Assembly (NCBI GenBank): GCA_014905825.1
Contig: JACGCN010000009.1
Location: forward strand, 248,001-312,000
Direction of reading: 5' to 3'
Origin: Lyophyllum atratum
Taxonomy: Eukaryota > Basidiomycota > Agaricomycetes > Agaricales > Lyophyllaceae
DNA length: 64,000 nt
How positions within the stretch are numbered: the first letter of the stretch is position 1; each line of letters opens with the position of its first letter. The notes under the pieces are model-generated. The model made no database searches. It was not told the origin of the DNA and saw only the letters and a list, made by a program, of their open reading frames with translations. The translations under genes and the position numbers were made by a program. Positions 11,959 through 23,764 of the stretch are shown here, piece by piece.

Positions 11959-13531
11959 TCGTAGTTGACTTGGTCCTTGGTTGTGGGAGTATATGGCTGT
12001 GTGCGTCGTTAACACTGGACGCTGTCCAGGTAGAAGCGCATGCCGCAGCAAAATCGGTGTCGTCAACCTTGGCGACCGCGTCACGGTTGACAGGAGAAGG
12101 TCACATGGTGAAGCCGATGTCACACATACACAAATACTCTACACTGTATCCGGCAAGTCGGCCCGGATTTCTTGCTCTTGTCTTCATCCTCGAGGGAAAA
12201 GAAATTGGAATGTTTCTTTCTTGTTTGATTATGATTCGGACTGACACCACCTCTCTAAGGCTAGTTGGGAACCGAAACTCTGCTCATGCATACCATCATG
12301 ATGCGATAGAGGCTGCTTCAACTTTCACCATCGTTAAACCCAGAAGATGAGAATACCCATCGACACCTTCAGAGTCCGCATGGTGAAAAAGAGCGAATTG
12401 CGAGCGTCTGTACATCTCCTTCCGGGAAATATACCCCGTGCATGGCGTCGATCCCGGGCAATCCTGCGGCATATGAAAACGGCTTGAACACTTTCTAAGC
12501 TCGAAGTCCTTTGATGGCCGCAGTCCATCCGCCGCCACGGAGCTTGCGCACTCGCCTGTGGACTCAATAATGGCTCCAATATATGGCGGTAACCATATCG
12601 CTACCACCCCGGGTCACCTCGTTATAGGCGATCTGAACGGATCAATGCCTGTGTTTTTCGTAGGACATCCGACGGACCCCAGACGTGGACGCCGCTTTAA
12701 TCAGACCAGCTCACTTCGCAGCGTCTATGTTTCGAGTCACCCCTTCTTTCATAAAGAGCGCAACTTTACACACTTGTTTCCACGCCAGGATCAGCATCAA
12801 CCCGCCTTTGCGGTTGTGTTCACTCTGGATGCTGATCGACAGGTCATTCTCTCAGATTTGCACTAACATTGACCAAAGGTAATTCGAGGATAGGATGTAG
12901 ACAGGATATCTCAGTGGGTATCATCACCTCGTGGCCACTCCACTCATGCATTTCCCATCCCCATGATGCCAACTTGTGGTCAATATCGTGTTCTAGGGAA
13001 CCTATTTCGAGGAAGATGATTAGATGGGGAGTATGTCTACAGCATCCCACAAGCGGTATGCGGTCTTCAAATAGTTAACAACACAGTTTAGCACGGTTCC
13101 TTTGCTCCAGAGGGACAGAGGACTAGAGAGTAATACAACCGCCCGTTGAGCAGCGCTGTGCTTCTACTTGAGGCAGGTACAGGCAGGTATGATCGACCTC
13201 GAACACATTCTATAGGTCTACCTAGGCGAATCTTACGATCGTCCTTATTACAATTGTAGCAGAGGTAGATATCATCTTAGTCAACATAGAAAACAAGGTT
13301 CAGGACTCTCGTAGCAATGCGAAAGACCAGACACCATCCAGCATGGTTAAGTCAGCTAGTGCTAGTAAGAAGTCTACGTTGTTCTTCCTGAGAACAGGAC
13401 ACGATTGGTATAAAACAACAAAGCTAATATAAAATAAGGTATATGGACACCCATGGCCACGGCAGCAAGCACCGCCTACCCGATGTCCGTCGTCTCCGTA
13501 TCCAGCCAGAAAGTCTTATTTAGACTTCAAA
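11959..13531. other. Intergenic stretch, no supported gene
   Basis: Contains the promoter side of the DUF300 gene and the 3' flank of the protease gene. Short frames at 12296-12866 overlap on both strands and show no motif. From about 13080 to 13440 the sequence is AT-richer and non-coding. Confidence 0.4.
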
Positions 13532-15670
13532 TTACCACGTCGCCGCCGCGAGCACTGTTAGTATCGATACGACCCATCCCCTCCACGCCGTAACTTCTGC
13601 ACGAGACGCCGGGTTTCCTTTCGGCACGTTCGTCGCCTTGACATTCGGGACGCCGTTCGCGTTGGTCTGTAGGACTCCCGTCGGGACGCCAGTCGGAGCC
13701 GGCTCAGACAAGGCTAGAGGAAAACATCAGTCCCGCATGACAAGGATAAGGCTAACAAGCGCATGAGACTCACCCGGGAAGTTTCCGCCGTTCTGCTGAG
13801 CATCAACGACCGCCGCCCTCAGCTTGTCGTCCGCGTCGCTAGGGACAGTGGAAAGAAAGCCCATGCGAGGCGGATCACGAGACGGGTGCGTCAGGTTGCC
13901 ATAATGGTATGATGCAAGGACACTGCCGCGAGGTTCGATTGCGGTCAGTGACGCTGAAGAGTATTTGGGGACAGGGATGGCGTAGATAGAACGTACCTCT
14001 TCAGGAAAGGATCGCCGAGACTCCAGGAGTAGAGGTATCGGCCTTCGGCGGGCGGGTCGGTAGCGACGAGGTTGGAGCTGCATGAGGTGACGCTGTCGAT
14101 GAACTCTTGGTTGACGAAGTCGCGCGGATCGACTGGGAAGAGTTTTCCGCCGATTTGGAAGGAGAGGGTGTGGGGCTCGTTACAAGGGAAACGTGCCCCG
14201 AGCTTGCTGCGGATTGCTTGGACAATGTCGGCAGGGCCGCGCAACAGAGAGTTTCCCTATATGGCGCAAGCTCAGAATAATTGATAAAGCAGGGTATATA
14301 TGAGCTCACAGTGTCAACCAAGGCTGATAGGGCGATTGTTTGGGGCGAAAGGGTGGATCGAGGGAGCTTCTGGCCATCGAGGAAGACATCGTCAAGGAAG
14401 ATTTCCCAAGTTATTGGGTATTGCTGCGTGTAACCAAGTCAGATCCCCGAGTTACCAAACGGAAGGAAGGTCAGACGCTTACCTCGTTAGGCGAATCTGG
14501 AGGGGGCGGCAAGCCTCCCTGTTCCATATTATATGTACGCAACGGAACCCAGGTTAGACTCTCCTTCTGTATTCCCTTCGGCAACTCGCCGATGCTCAGC
14601 AGTCCCACATTTCCACCGACATCCACCGTATCTCTTTGCAGGGTTATTGAAAACTGGGGTAAGGCTAGGCCATTCGTTGCCACGAGACGACCGAGCAGCG
14701 GTCCTGTCCTGGTGTATGACTCGGCCACAGCTTGGCTGAAACTACTGGACGTCTGGCGAGCTTCATGCTTGGAGTTTGACTCGCCAATGAGAGCGGAGAT
14801 GCTTGGGAAGGTGAGGCGGCTGAAGTGGCGGGCTACGACGCCGTAGAGTCTGGTGATGTCAGGAAAGTTGGGGCGGTTGTACTGGGTATCTTGAATTTCG
14901 CGTTTCCCTAATTTACGCTCGTCGATGAAGACGGTGGTCCAGATGACACTGTGAAGGATATTAATCCCCACCATTGATGGAAGAAGAGACAAGTATACGC
15001 ACCTGTTAACCGGGAATCCCAAGCCAAATATTCCTGCTGATCCAGTATCCTCCACGCTCGTGTTAGTGTCGTTGATGGCGGCGAAGAATTGATTTTGGAG
15101 CGTCAAGCCAGCCAGATCCACCGTATCCTTCCCTATCAACCCAAAGGCATGAGTACCCGTCCGTGAATCGCCATACAGGAGTCGTGCTTCGAGCCCAACG
15201 GATTGGAATGTTTTCTGGGGGTATAGTTGCACTGCCCTCGAACACGACGCACAGGCGTCCGATATCACCCAAAGGTCGGAGGAACCGGTGTCTGCAGATG
15301 ATGAGAGACGGACACCGCGGGCTTCAAACGAAGAAATTACCTAGGACAACTGGTGTAGAAACCCCGCCTATGGTTACGAGGACATTGTATGTTCTAGAGA
15401 TAGTGAGTACACTAAACGCAATAGCATCGAATTGGAATCGGTTCCTCACACGTCCAAAAAATCGCCCAACCCGATGGCGCCTGCCGACCCCCGCCTCCTT
15501 AGTGCAGGCGTGTTCCGCTTGTAAATGGGCAAGTGAATCCCTGATTCCGTTCGTAGTTCGTGTCGGACAGTTGGTATCCGAACAATTTCATGGCTGCTGG
15601 CAGCTGGCGCTAATGATGAAAGAAACGTGAATGCAAATACAATGCAGGTCCGCACACAGCCGACCCGCAT
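13532..15670 (-). CDS. Secreted, probably GPI-anchored aspartyl protease (A1 family)
   Basis: Pepsin-like protease expected at the cell surface. Eight exons (15670-15450, 15411-15341, 15291-15003, 14948-14483, 14423-14310, 14256-13997, 13922-13774, 13713-13532) give 583 residues with every phase matching. The N-terminus (MRVGCVRTCIVFAFTFLSS) is a signal peptide. The first catalytic site is LDTGSSDLWVIS, split by an intron inside the Asp codon. The flap region holds LLYGDSRTGTHAFG, and IFGLGFP follows. The second catalytic site is ALVDTGNSLLRGP, also next to an intron. LGDPFLKSVLASYHYGNL marks the end of the fold. The tail has a Pro/Thr/Asn-rich spacer, a small-residue region and a hydrophobic end WVVSILTVLAAATW, as in GPI-signal proteins. 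Both catalytic aspartates are present, so it is probably active. Confidence 0.9.
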
Positions 15671-18170
15671 GTTGGTGATAAATAGCGAGTGTTGGTGGTT
15701 CGTAAATGAGTGTGAATGGAGCTCGCCCAGCTCAAATCTCAGCAGAAAGAGGAGATCAGCAAGCAAGGGTCCCTCTGGCCATAGCGACTCTTGCCAAGCC
15801 AGGCTGAGAATATTTTTGACAACCGCTTGTCGTTTCAGTGTGGTCACCTGTTGATACGTTCTCTGAACGAAGCAGCGCCTCAAACCACAGAACATGTACT
15901 ACGACGATCGTATACAAAGATAAAATGAAACCTTGGTGAAACCGAGGAGGACTGAAGTATTGGCCAGAGGACCGGAGTTTGGCTCCCAACTACGCGAGCT
16001 TGGCAGTTGCGCTTTCTAGGGCCTGACCAGCATTAGAACCTTGGTCGATGTTGCGCAGTTGAAAAGAAGGGGGATATCATTCTACGGCATCTATGCGACC
16101 TGTCGGGAACATGGGGACGATGCAACGACCAAGAGTTTTCTGGTCCTTGGCGTCCGCCGAGGGCGGATGCATTTGATCAGAGATCTAATTAGTAATCTTA
16201 TCCTGTCGAGATGGTCCGTGCGCACTCCGGCGGGGTATATAAGGCTGCGGCGCTCATCGTGAATCCTTACCACTCTGGCCTTTTGGCTTAGATCAAGTGT
16301 AGTATCTGTTCTTAATAGTTTAACCACTATTATGGAGGCACCGCCTCCATTCTTGGTTATCTAATTTTTGCCGCCCTTGTCCTCTGTGCTCTGCTTGCAA
16401 CACGGAGGCGCGATGACCTTGCCGCTGCACTACTGGCTTGCGTCGTCGGGGGATCCCTTCTCTCTTTTTCCTGTTATTTTCTTGCTTGTCATTCGACAAT
16501 GCGATAGAATGCAGGAAATAGATGGTTGCGGGCTTCGTCTTTCCATTTTACTTCTCTCCTCCTTACTTCAAGTTCTAGGCTGCCTTGTCTAATATTTGTG
16601 ACGTTCTACCAGTCATCTATTTCAGAGTGGTTATACCTGTTCTTGGGTTCTCACTGACATGCCCCCGCACAGTATTCGCAGCAACAGTTGGTTGTGTGCT
16701 TTCTCGAGAACCTGATCTGTGCAACCATCATGGTTCGGCGTGTGGGTAACACTGTCAAGCACGGCCACCGTTTAATAAGCTGCACATTTAGACGCCACAA
16801 CCTCGGGCCTACCATAACCTCCGCAACCCCCGTTCCTTGCTCCTCTCTTCAACCGCGCTGCGCGCATTTTTGTTTACAGGAATGAAATACCCATGTGCGT
16901 CCTTCAGCGGCGTCTGTCTTGACAGGTTACTGATGGAGTCCTCGATAAATAAGCTTTCAGTGAGCCGCTGCCATCGTTCGTGAGGTTGCCATTCCTCTGA
17001 CACGAATCGGCCGCGTAGTCGAGGTCTCGATAGTTTTCGAAGTTGACACCCCTGGTCAGGACCCAAAACCTTGTCCCTCCTGCCATGATCCCTGTACGTC
17101 TATTCGAAGCGAAGTGACTGCATGGCGCCGCTAACTGCTATCGCAATGGTAGTCTCATTAAAACGGATGAAGCAGGTCTGAAAAGTCGCTATCCTCTGCT
17201 TACCTTCGATGTACACGCGAAGGCCAGGGCAGACGATGTGGAAATGTGGAAGTTGTGGATGGAGCTCGGCACTGAAGTGCGTCGCTTTCCGCTTTCGCTT
17301 CTTGACGAGTGCTTAGAACTTAGCTACGGCGTGAATTGTAGTTGGCAGCCACCAGCGTCGCCTCGGCCGCCTGTTCAGGCTCGACCACCGCCAGTGGGGG
17401 AAATGAATCCATTATATCGGACCGCAGAGTCGTGGCACAGACCGCCGTCGTCTATCTTCGATGGACAACTGCTGAAGGAACCGCCCCTTCGGGCACAGAG
17501 CATCATTTAGCAGCTCGTTCCACGAGATTCGGACACGTTACTTATGTTTACATTCACTGTATATTTTGAACTAATCAAGGACGACCACCTCGCGTTGCAT
17601 CCTAGACGAGGACATGGGCTTAGAATTAGGTCACTCGTTAGCCGGCCAACCTTCCCTCAGCCGCTAGGCTTTCTTCCTCAGGATTTCAACTTGACCAGCT
17701 CAGCTCTTGAAGCTTGACCCATCGCATACGTAGCGAAGTGTCATTTCTATGCAAAGGTTGCGAGTACTTGAATTTGATCAGCATGACCCACTAGGCTTCG
17801 AATCAAGTCTTGAATACCTCCCCTTAGCCATCCACTATGACATCCACCCTTTAAGTTGATGATTAGTCTTGATGAGTGGTGCGTTGGCCTACGAGATTGT
17901 GCAACGCTGTGATCGATTTTTCTTTGAATGAGAACCAAGCACCTCGGTAGACCTCGGTCGAGGGTACTTAGAGACCGCAAGCATCGGTGGCGGGATCTGA
18001 CTCTGGGGGCGTTTTGGCTCCGCGGCTTGCTTGTCATCCGCTCCCGTGGGGAAGGTGGCTCGATCGGGTCACACGACCGGTGGATGACCTTAAGCGAGCT
18101 ATAAATTCTAGACAGGAATGGAGTTGGAGCCCATTGCCTCTTCACTCTTGCTCGCACACCAACCCCTGCC
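15671..18170. other. Poorly resolved stretch with possible gene remnants
   Basis: No complete gene can be built. At 16330-16510 the plus strand encodes two hydrophobic segments (GYLIFAALVLCALLATRRRD, then LLACVVGGSLLSFSCYFLAC) bounded by plausible splice sites, suggesting a piece of a membrane protein. At 16810-17066 the minus strand has a moderately complex frame (SEEWQPHERWQRLTESLF). Neither joins to a start or a family that I recognise. Confidence 0.3.
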
Positions 18171-19033
18171 ATGAAATCCGCGAACTCTTCTACCGTGGTA
18201 CCAATGAGGGGAACTGTCCTTAGTTCTTTGGCAATGGCGTGGGCATGGGGCGTTATCGCGGGGAGCGTAGGTGAGCCGCACTGCAATATTTCATTCGACG
18301 AACGCGGGCTCACTTTCTGAATCGCCAGGTCTCAATGCTCTAATCAAGTCCAACCAAGAGAAGAGCCGTCTGAGAAAGGGCGTACCCCCTCCGACTGTCG
18401 TCACGATCAACACCAACGGTAAATTTGATTACCTTCATTCATGACGTTCATCATTGATCGCTCCATTCAAGACGTCTTCAAGTCCGGCGTCATCTTAACC
18501 GTAGTGGCGGCTCTCATCGCGGTCCTGTGTTCGATCTTCATCCTTATGGCCGTCTTCACGCGCGGACTCGCGGCACGTTCGCTTCGCATCCAAGCCGCCA
18601 TTCTCGCCTTCTGCGCCGTCTGGCTCTTCGCTACCCTGGTCCCCTTTACCGTCTTTTTCGCCAACCGAAGCGCCCAGGTCTCCGCCAGGGTCGGCAACAT
18701 CGAGCTTCCACCACAAATCATCAAGCAGGCTGAACAGGCGATGGGTTCGACCAGCGTGTACAGACAAATCGGATACTGTACGTCCCCATATGTTCGGTGT
18801 TTCTTGAGATGTGTAAGCTAATGAATTGCTTACGATGCGCAGTAAGATTGGTGGCGATTCTGCCATGGATCACACTGCTTTTCACTATCATCGCAGCCGT
18901 CGTGCTGTTCATGGCTGGATCCCCCGCCCGACGCGTTCACGCTGCGCCAGGCCATACCACTGCACGCGACATTCACTTCGATGACGACACGGTGGAGAAG
19001 CCTGCCGCGTCAACCAGCAAGTCCGCTGTTTGA
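18171..19033 (+). CDS. Small multi-pass membrane protein, paralogue A
   Basis: Family not recognised. Four exons with phase-1 introns give about 229 residues: an N-terminal hydrophobic segment (SSLAMAWAWGVIAG, possible signal peptide), a linker with VPPPTVVTIN, two strong helices (VILTVVAALIAVLCSIFILM and LAFCAVWLFATLVPFTVFF), a soluble loop ending GSTSVYRQIGY, a last helix (LPWITLLFTIIAAVVLFM) and a hydrophilic tail. The same layout, intron positions and phases recur in the gene at 26304-27144, so the two are paralogues. The shared blocks are NALI(K/E)SN, VPPPTVVTIN, TSSVY..(I/M)GY and WITLLFT.IAA. The pair was probably adjacent before two transposons landed between them. Confidence 0.75.
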
Positions 19034-19307
19034 TCTGACGACGCGTGCCACATACCCCAGATATCGCTTGTAATGGTTTAGTCCCGGATCGATTCCCCAT
19101 AACTCGGATACTACTAGGAATAGGGATGCTTCGCAATTTTGTATTTAGGTTCTGTCTTGTCTATTAGTCTATACGCATACCTGACACGAAGTAATGAGAT
19201 AATGACTGGATATGGCACGTTCCGGGCCCCGTGAAGGTTTTGTAAAGTCATCGAGGTGAGGTGGCTACAGATGACGCGGACGATATGACGAGGATGACAT
19301 GGTCGGA

Positions 19308-19312
19308 GACAT
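19308..19312 (+). repeat. GACAT direct repeat flanking the Harbinger element, left copy
   Basis: The same five bases directly follow the right inverted repeat (23614-23618). Five bases is not the three-base target duplication normal for PIF/Harbinger, so the match may be partly chance. Confidence 0.4.
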
Positions 19313-19350
19313 AATTAGTGGCAGTCAAAGCGGACGATTCGGGAGGATTC
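19313..19350 (+). repeat. Left terminal inverted repeat of the Harbinger element
   Basis: 38 bp that match the reverse complement of 23576-23613 with one mismatch at base 32. Confidence 0.95.
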
Positions 19351-19569
19351 GAAACAAGATTCAATCACGGATTCATTCATGATTTAGACCCTTGAATGAT
19401 GCTCGAATCATGCCTGAATCGGGCTTCACTTTGACCGCCTGGATTCACAAAGGATTCACTCGTTCCATGTATGTCTATAGTAGGCAAAATACACGCAAGT
19501 TCACTACACTCAAGATTAGACGTGTTCGACACAGCCCTATCTGTTCAGACCACCTGTGCTAGTACTACC

Positions 19570-21433
19570 ATGCCTGTCAAACGTCCCAGCCGCCTTGCCA
19601 GAACTAAACAGTTGATGCGGCTCTACCAGAAAGCCCGGAAGTCGCGTGCAGCCCGGGTTCACCAACGTACCAGGGCACTCCGGCAGCAAATGCGGCGCCT
19701 CGACCTCCCAACTCGTGACCACCGACGCGTCGACTTGGAGATGGACGTGTCAGATGACGCGTCAAACTCAACGGATGAATCAGAGGCTAGTGATTGGGAC
19801 AGTCTCCTTCGCCCTGGATGGTATTCCAGCTATTCTGCAGGCACTCGGTCACTCACTGGATCGTCATTTGGAAGCCAGGATGATCTCGAGCACGGGTCAG
19901 AATTGTCTTCCGAAGATGGCTGGCAAGGGAGTGCAGAGGACAGTGATTTGGAGATGCTGGGGGGTGACAACAGTGAGATGTCGGAAGCGGAGGATGAAGT
20001 TGAGGATGGCACGTACTGGAGGAGCTCCTCAATTGGGCGTTGGGCGCGGCTGAGGCATTGGGTCTTGAAAGAAGTCGAGGAGATGTATGCCAACCGATAT
20101 GAAGTTCCCCGAGACTCCCTTCCTCGCCCACCCTCCCATCTGCACCATCTCCTCATGGTCCTCAAGACTGCGCGAAGTGATAAATTCCGAGAGCAGCTAC
20201 GCGTAACTCCGACGACGTTCGACGCCATCGTAGGGAGAATTGAAGCAGACGCAGTCTTCACCAACAACTCCAGTAATGGCCAGATGCCGGTTGAGGAGCA
20301 GCTTGCCATTGCTCTCTATCGTTTTGGTCATGACGGTAATGCAGCCAGTCTTCAGGCTGTTGCGAATTGGGCTGGGGTTTCGAAGGGAAGCGCGGAGCTG
20401 GTAACGCGGCGTGTTATAACAGCTCTACTGCGGCCCACATTCTTGGACGAGGCCGTGCGATTCCCAACGCCCAGCGAGAAGGAGGAAGCGAAACTCTGGG
20501 TTGAAAGGCATTCTTGCAAGGCATGGCGCGGTGGCTGGTGTATGGTGGATGGGACGCTCGTTCCTCTCACGGATAAGCCGACTTGGTTTGGAGAAAGCTA
20601 TTTTGATCGGAAAAGCCGTTACTCGCTCAACATCCAGGTATGTTTGAACTTTATTTCACTCATTATTCAACAGCTGCTTACCATTTCACCAGGTGGTTTC
20701 CCTTCCAAATCTCCGTATCATTGACTTCAGCTATGGCCATGTTGGAAGCACACACGACGCTACTGCATGGGAAGAGACACGGTTAGCACGAGAGCATGGA
20801 GAGCTGTTGGAAGAAGGTGAATGGGTATGGGCAGATTCAGCATATCCAGTACGTCTTGCTTTTAGGCATCAGCGATGCGGGACACTGGATCTTTCGACAT
20901 AGATCAACACATGGATAATTGCACCATACAAGAAGCCGGAACGCGACGAGCCAGACAACGAAGTCTTCAATAACCATGTCTCTATGGTTCGCATCCGATC
21001 TGAACATGCGATTGGCTTTCTCAAGGGTCGCTTCCACTCCCTCAAGAATCTTCGAATCCACATCAATAGCAAGCGGCGTCATCTCATGATTCTCATCGCG
21101 ACGTACTGGATAGCGGCATGCATTGCAGTTCATTCATATGCCTTGCAGTGCGAAGCCAACGAGCGCCAGCAAGCTGGACAGGAGGGAGCGGGGCAGGGCA
21201 ACGATGATGATGTGGAGGACCCTTTTATTCTGGAGGGTTTGTCGAGCTCGAGCGAGGTGGAAGCACCTGGCATGCCTCCAGCGACTGGCCGCGCGTCAGG
21301 CTGCAGACTCCTTGCTGCAAAAGCATGTCGGCAGAAGTTGAAGGAGCGCCTCTTCAGGTACAAGGCTCGGAAGGTGGCACAGTTGGCCGAGCGTCGTCGG
21401 GCTGCTATGCAACTTGATTCTGACGAGGAGTAG
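19570..21433 (+). CDS. PIF/Harbinger DDE transposase (DDE_Tnp_4 type)
   Basis: RNase H-fold DDE nuclease that cuts and rejoins the element ends. Exons 19570-20637, 20693-20848 and 20903-21433 give 584 residues with no broken frame. The basic, helical N-terminus (RPSRLARTKQLMRLYQKA) precedes an acidic stretch. The core reads EEQLAIALYRFGHDGN, then WCMVDGTLVPL (first Asp), IDFSYGHVGSTHDATAWE (second Asp), WVWADSAYP, and VRIRSEHAIGFLKGRF (the Glu). The C-terminus is acidic, then a basic helix ending SDEE. The ATG at 19570 (context ACCATG) was preferred to the in-frame ATG at 19471, which is also possible. It acts with the SANT-like protein on the opposite strand. Confidence 0.92.
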
Positions 21434-21799
21434 CTCCATTTTCGTTTCTTATAGCAAGTTATATGCATATATCCTTACGTCGTCTGTAGATAGTTTGTTC
21501 ATTTAGACTTGGGCTCATACATATACTTGAATAGCAATTACAACGTGTATTGATCAGTACTACGAGACTTCAAACATGACTTCGTGGTATACATTAACAG
21601 TAGCGAGAATTCATAGTAACTACAAAGGTACAGACGGGCACAAGTCCAATCGAGCGAACGAACTATTTACAATAACATGATGCAGTCAAAGTCCATTGTA
21701 AGTACATAAGTACGAGTGTGAGTCCGAGACAGGGAGGCAACAAATTATATACAGATGATATATCAATGGAAGGGGAACATATACCTAGAGCAAGTATCT
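21434..21799. other. Non-coding core between the two Harbinger genes
   Basis: AT-rich convergent 3' regions of the two element genes; nothing else seen. Confidence 0.6.
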
Positions 21800-23322
21800 T
21801 CAAGTCGAAGTCGAAGGAAAAAGCATACCAGCCTCGTCAGCTTCAAACGAGTTATGAACTGGATTTGGCAATTGGAAAGGGATCGAGAGAGGCGATGACG
21901 GGACATGTGAGCTCGAGACATCCCATGCAGCTGGACTGGGTGACGAGGGACCTGCGTAGGAGTTTGGAGATGCCCAGTATGGCGCTGAGGTGTGGCCGGC
22001 GGCCTTGATCGATGCCATACGAAGCTCGAACTCTTGCTCTAGCTGTCTCGCGTGCAAATCGGCCTTGAGCTTCTCCCGCTGAAGCCTAATCTGAGTCTTC
22101 GCGTTAATGGTGGCCATTTGGATGGCGTTCGAATTCTGAAGCTTCTGAACCTTGAGGTCAATAAGCTTCTGCGTCGTCTCCTCCTCCTTCGCCGCCATCT
22201 CTGAGAACTTCTCGTGGGCAGTCTTCGGTTTTTTCGAGGGCGGAGGGATGGAGGCAGGCACCGAGATCAAGGGTCTCGCAGCCGTGCGCTTCTCGGGCTT
22301 TGGTTCAGGCTTGAGAAGCCCAGTAGCGGTGAGCGCCGGAGTTGCAGCAGGTTCCTCGTCAGAATCAGCTGCAGTAGTCCGGGCAGCCAATTCGATAGCG
22401 GAATCGTCATCAGGATCAGTCGCAGTCGCACTGGCATTCGGTTCAGTGGACTCGGTGCCATGCTCATCGGAGTCGGCTGACGGTAGTAAGATGTCCATAT
22501 CGAATCCAGTCGCGGCATTTCCCAGCCCCACGGGGACGATGTTCGGGCGCTCCGATATAAGTTCTTTCATGGTGAAGTACCACGGGAATGCGTTCTTGAT
22601 GAGACCTAAAACATAAGAGGAAATAAGTATGCAGAGACGCGAGACAGATATAGTTGCGCACCCCATTTATTCGTAAACTCGTTACTCAGACTCATATCAA
22701 TCTCATCCTCCTGAGTGATTCCCGCGCCGGTCTCGCCCATCTCCTTGGTGTATTGCCGACATGTTCTGACCATCCTGAAGTAGTATACAATGTCACCATC
22801 ATAGGAATATTTCATTGAGCGCAGATGTGACTTACGTGTCAAGCCGATTCTTGATCTTTCTGGTCCATACGGCCTTCGCTGCAGGGGTGTTTGCAAGCGC
22901 AAACGCGGCTTGGTACTTGGGATGTTGCGAAAAGATAACGGTCGCGAGAGCGAATTGGTGATCAGTCTTGCGTTTGCCCTTGCCGTGACGCGTGTCGTTT
23001 CCGGGGGAGGGGAAAAGGCCTTGTTTGATCTCAGGGCTGTCAGAAATCGCGGTCAACAGCGCCCAATTCAAGTTCTCGTCCTTCCAGCTAGTAAAAGGCA
23101 AATAAGAATCTGGACAGTTGTAATAGAACTTGATACTTACTCAACAAATATACCTTCCTTGCCGTCAACTTCCTCCTCATCATCACTATCGAGGGGCAGC
23201 TCGAGGAGGCTTTTGGCCTTCGGGTCTCGAGTCTTGGCCTTGGAGCCTTTGGCAGCCTGTTTGACTTTTTCCTTCGCGGCTGCTTTTGACTTCACAGTTG
23301 GCTTGCGAATGCGGCTCGACAT
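21800..23322 (-). CDS. Harbinger partner protein, DNA-binding (Myb/SANT-like)
   Basis: Second gene of the Harbinger element, whose known relatives bind DNA and bring the transposase to nucleus and element ends. Four exons start at the ATG ending at 23322 (MSSRIRKPTVKSKAAAKEK, a Lys-rich nuclear-type tail). An aromatic, trihelix-like region follows (WKDENLNWALLTAISDSPEI, then YQAAFALANTPAAKAVWTRK and TNKW). After GLIKNAFPWYFTMKELI comes an acidic/Ser spacer and a long coiled coil (MAAKEEETTQKLIDLKVQKL through REKLKADLHARQLEQEFELR). The C-terminus is Pro/Ser-rich. All three introns keep frame. The SANT assignment is by overall pattern and gene position; the coiled coil is seen directly. Confidence 0.75.
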
Positions 23323-23575
23323 AGTAGATTACTGAAGTGGGAGATGGTGAAAAGCAGTTCGGCACGTCCACAAGACCTGAGGGTCACCCATCATGCAAGA
23401 GCTTATGAATTTTAGTGTTGTTTGTGTGGGTCATGCAAGAAAGCGGTCATTTGAATCCGATTCAGCATGTCGAAGCGGCTCTGGAGGCGCTTCAACGATT
23501 CATGCATGATTCACGTTTCCCACGATTCGCACAGGTTTTGGATTCATCCTGAATCCGTGTCTAAATCAGATCCTT

Positions 23576-23613
23576 GAATCCGCCCGAATCGTCCGCTTTG
23601 ACTGCCACTAATT
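23576..23613 (-). repeat. Right terminal inverted repeat of the Harbinger element
   Basis: Mate of 19313-19350, followed at once by GACAT. Confidence 0.95.
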
Positions 23614-23756
23614 GACATCGTATGTTGTCGTATGTCAAGGATTCGAAAGATCCGGCCGCCGACGCTGCATATCAGGTACGCGGTAGTGGTCGCACCAGAC
23701 AACAGAGCTCAAGTTACTGGTAAGGAAAGGACAAAGAGCGTTGCGACTTCCGACGA

Positions 23757-23764
23757 GATATCGG
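23757..23764 (+). repeat. 8-bp target site duplication (GATATCGG), left copy
   Basis: Exact match to 24994-25001 on the other side of the element; eight bases is the hAT hallmark. Confidence 0.92.

Larger units (their letters stand above)
19313..23613 (+). mobile_element. PIF/Harbinger DNA transposon, apparently complete and two-gene
   Basis: A 4.3-kb element bounded by 38-bp inverted repeats with one mismatch (19313-19350 and 23576-23613), beginning AATTAGTGGCAGTCAAAG. Inside the ends, GATTCA/TGAATC words are repeated many times on both sides, likely protein-binding subterminal repeats. It carries the two genes typical of the superfamily in opposite orientation: a DDE transposase (plus strand) and a DNA-binding partner protein (minus strand), converging near 21.4-21.8 kb. 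Both spliced frames are open end to end and the ends match almost perfectly, so insertion is recent and the element may still be autonomous. Confidence 0.92.

Noticed and set aside
17747..18313. 188-codon minus-strand open frame
   Set aside because: Overlaps the first exon of paralogue A, has no motif and a low-complexity Arg/Ser composition; likely a shadow.
19308..23618. TTA/TAA as the Harbinger target duplication
   Set aside because: The triplets beside GTGGCAG are TTA on the left and TAA on the right, which are not direct repeats; the inverted repeat extends further out to AATTAGTGG.
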